Assembly (NCBI GenBank): GCA_027618625.1
Contig: JAQCER010000192.1
Location: forward strand, 1 to 6,766
Reading direction: 5' to 3'
From: Verrucomicrobiota bacterium
GTDB taxonomy: Bacteria; Verrucomicrobiota; Verrucomicrobiia; Verrucomicrobiales; DEV007
Length of the DNA stretch: 6,766 nucleotides
Positions 5,010-6,766 of the stretch are shown one piece after another (the stretch's first letter is position 1; every line of letters begins with the position of its first letter). The translations under genes and the position numbers were made by a program. A model generated the notes under the pieces. It was not told the DNA's origin. It saw only the letters and a list, made by a program, of their open reading frames with translations, and did no database searches.

Positions 5010-6766
5010 ATGACTACAAAACGAACAACGACGAAGATGATCGCGATGTTGCTATCGCTGTGGGTGGTGGCAATGTCAGGGAGTTTGACCTATGCCCAGA
5101 ACGATGACGGTTCTTCCACCGCTGCGCAGGCAGACGAGGCGAGTGTCACTGCTACCGTAGGTGGTGAGAGTGGCGGCAAGCTCATCATTGAAGCCACCGG
5201 CGTCCATCCGAAGACGAAACCGCTCTATAAAGCCCATGCGGAAACCACCGTGCGCGTGGACGCCAACTCTGTGCAGCAGGGAATCGTGGTGACGTGTTCG
5301 ATCCTCCAGGGAAAGCCCGAGGCGCTGGTGTTCACGATCACTGGTTCGGGAGTCGTGCTCAACGTCACTGGCGAAGCGATCACCGCTTGGGCCGAACGTC
5401 GCGAAGGCGATGCCCGTTTTCTCGAAGTGCGCTTGAAGCCCGGCACCACTGGCGATGTCGCGTTCAATGTTGCGACCGAGAACAGGATCGAGGTGCCTGC
5501 GGCAGAGACGAATGTCCTCATGCTGGGCGCAGGTGAAGCTGTCGCTTATTCGTCGACCATCAATGTGCAGAGTGATCTTGCGGTGGAAGTAAGAGCCGTG
5601 CGCGCCGATGGACTTTTTCCGGTAGCCGGTTCCGAGGCTGGCGACAGCAAGTTGCAGTTCCAATCCACCGGCGATGCCACTCTTGTCCTGTCGGTGTTGC
5701 GCAGCGGAACGACGCGCGCGCCAGTGGAACTGGTCGATGTATCACTCGAAGGCACGGTCGATACAGCGTTGAAATCATCGTTGTTCACCTTGAAGGGAAA
5801 AGCGATCGTGACTCCAGAGTCAGGTGGTCGCGTGCAAGTGCTCAGCGGTCGCGCGGCTCTGACGGAAGTCCTGAAATTCGAAGGCTTCCATATCGCACTG
5901 AACGGCGACGCCTACGAGTTGGTGTTCAGTTCCGCGGGCGAGTTCACCTATGAAATTCCACTCGCTGCAGCAGTGCTGACAGCGAACGAATGGCGTGGCG
6001 TTGATTTTCAAGTCGGTGCCGGAACGATCGTGCCGGTTGCCATTGCTGGTTTGGGTGAGCAGGTGGAATTCGACAAAAAGAACGGTGTTGTCCCCACCTT
6101 GCGTGATGGCAAGTGGCAGGGATTCCTTCCCGCGAATGGCAGCTGCCGCCTGGCGTGGAAGCCACTGGGAGAATCGGATGCTGGAAAATTGTTCTTCAGC
6201 ACGGAGGGGCGGATCGATGCCCGTGTTGAGGCGGGACTGCTGCGACAGGTGGCGGACATAACGTTTACCGTCCTGCAGGGCGAATTGCCGGAAGTGACAC
6301 TGACCGCCGAAGGGCCAGGTGAAGTTGTGGGCGTCGAGGGAACGAATGTCACCGGCTGGGAAATTGCTGATGCTGCCAACGGTGCTCGCACGATCTCGAT
6401 TCGTCTGAGTCGTCCCCTGGAGAAAACCGGTCGACTCATTGTTCGCAGCCAGACGCCGCTTGGAGAATTTCCCGCTCGTGTGGCCGCACTGCGATTGACG
6501 CCCGAGGGATCGGTGCGCCACTCTGGATACGTGCGTCTGTCGAATGGTGGTGCCGTTCGCATCGATCTGGCAGGAGTGCAGGGCATGAGTCAGACTGCGC
6601 CGGAGCAGTTTCCGGGTGAGGCCTTGCAGGCCGCGCGGCAAGTGCTCGCCTATCGATTCCCCGGTGCTGCCTATTCATTCGAAGTCCTCGCAGATCAGAT
6701 TCTCCCGGAAGTCGGCGTGTCGCAGGTAACCCTTTACCAAGTCACCGAAACTGATCGTATCCTCAG
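5010..6766 (+). CDS. Exported beta-rich protein of unknown function (3' partial)
   Basis: An uninterrupted frame of 585 codons starts with ATG at 5010 and leaves the window at the right edge. The N-terminus is a typical Sec signal peptide: basic residues (MTTKRTTTK), a hydrophobic stretch at about residues 10-26 and a cleavage site after T-Y-A29, before QNDDG. The mature part is rich in Val, Thr, Gly and alternating hydrophobic residues, suggesting stacked beta-sandwich domains, with few cysteines and no enzyme motif that I recognise. Residues 81-127 and 404-450 align without gaps at 16 of 47 identities, including L-Q-G, T..G.G.V..V.G and T.W, so a domain is duplicated about 323 residues apart. 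No Shine-Dalgarno sequence is evident; the A of a two-codon ATG TTA TGA (5005-5013) precedes the start and its stop overlaps it. Its position next to a VWA protein suggests an envelope role, but this is inference. Confidence 0.8.
   Translation, partial: MTTKRTTTKMIAMLLSLWVVAMSGSLTYAQNDDGSSTAAQADEASVTATVGGESGGKLIIEATGVHPKTKPLYKAHAETTVRVDANSVQQGIVVTCSILQGKPEALVFTITGSGVVLNVTGEAITAWAERREGDARFLEVRLKPGTTGDVAFNVATENRIEVPAAETNVLMLGAGEAVAYSSTINVQSDLAVEVRAVRADGLFPVAGSEAGDSKLQFQSTGDATLVLSVLRSGTTRAPVELVDVSLEGTVDTALKSSLFTLKGKAIVTPESGGRVQVLSGRAALTEVLKFEGFHIALNGDAYELVFSSAGEFTYEIPLAAAVLTANEWRGVDFQVGAGTIVPVAIAGLGEQVEFDKKNGVVPTLRDGKWQGFLPANGSCRLAWKPLGESDAGKLFFSTEGRIDARVEAGLLRQVADITFTVLQGELPEVTLTAEGPGEVVGVEGTNVTGWEIADAANGARTISIRLSRPLEKTGRLIVRSQTPLGEFPARVAALRLTPEGSVRHSGYVRLSNGGAVRIDLAGVQGMSQTAPEQFPGEALQAARQVLAYRFPGAAYSFEVLADQILPEVGVSQVTLYQVTETDRIL

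Noticed and set aside
5820..6641. 273-codon minus-strand open frame, and a 192-codon one at 6008-6586
   Set aside because: Both lie opposite the continuous plus-strand frame that has a signal peptide and an internal domain duplication. Their composition is that of antisense shadows.

Overview
The window holds parts of two large same-strand genes separated by a 559-base spacer packed with repeats and hairpins. The first gene enters from the left edge already open. It encodes the C-terminal 1482 residues of a very large von Willebrand factor A (VWA) protein of the YfbK type. The second starts at 5010 with a signal peptide and runs off the right edge as the first 585 residues of an exported, apparently beta-rich protein that I do not recognise.

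The organism is most likely a verrucomicrobial bacterium or a relative (Planctomycetes and Acidobacteria are alternatives). This is inference from three things: the YfbK-like VWA subfamily with a long variable linker, the ATCTGTGTTC-type intergenic repeats, and the hairpins with CTGAA/TTCAG tops, which resemble dispersed repeats of those phyla. No rRNA, tRNA or phylogenetic marker is present, so this remains a guess. Base composition is moderately GC-rich.

Layout: 2-3148 encodes an about 1050-residue acidic, low-complexity and then coiled-coil linker. 3149-4450 encodes the conserved N-domain, VWA and DUF3520 module with a complete MIDAS metal site. 4451-5009 is non-coding. It contains (a) an inverted-repeat element (4481-4850) whose ends are arrays of a 10-base unit and whose interior is a run of six small hairpins, (b) a further hairpin at 4866-4886, and (c) two diverged, mutually inverted copies of a terminator-like hairpin (4902-4933 and 4952-4983) that differ by two compensatory base-pair changes. 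5010-6766 is the second gene, which contains an internal duplication of a beta-rich domain (residues 81-127 and 404-450 align without gaps).

How the two proteins work together cannot be read directly. A cell-surface or periplasmic VWA protein next to a secreted beta-rich protein suggests an envelope-associated assembly, but the terminator-like hairpin and long spacer argue that they are separate transcription units. The most unusual signals are the covarying inverted terminator pair, the inverted-repeat element built from 10-base units, and the oversized linker of the VWA protein. None of them is enough to claim a new system.
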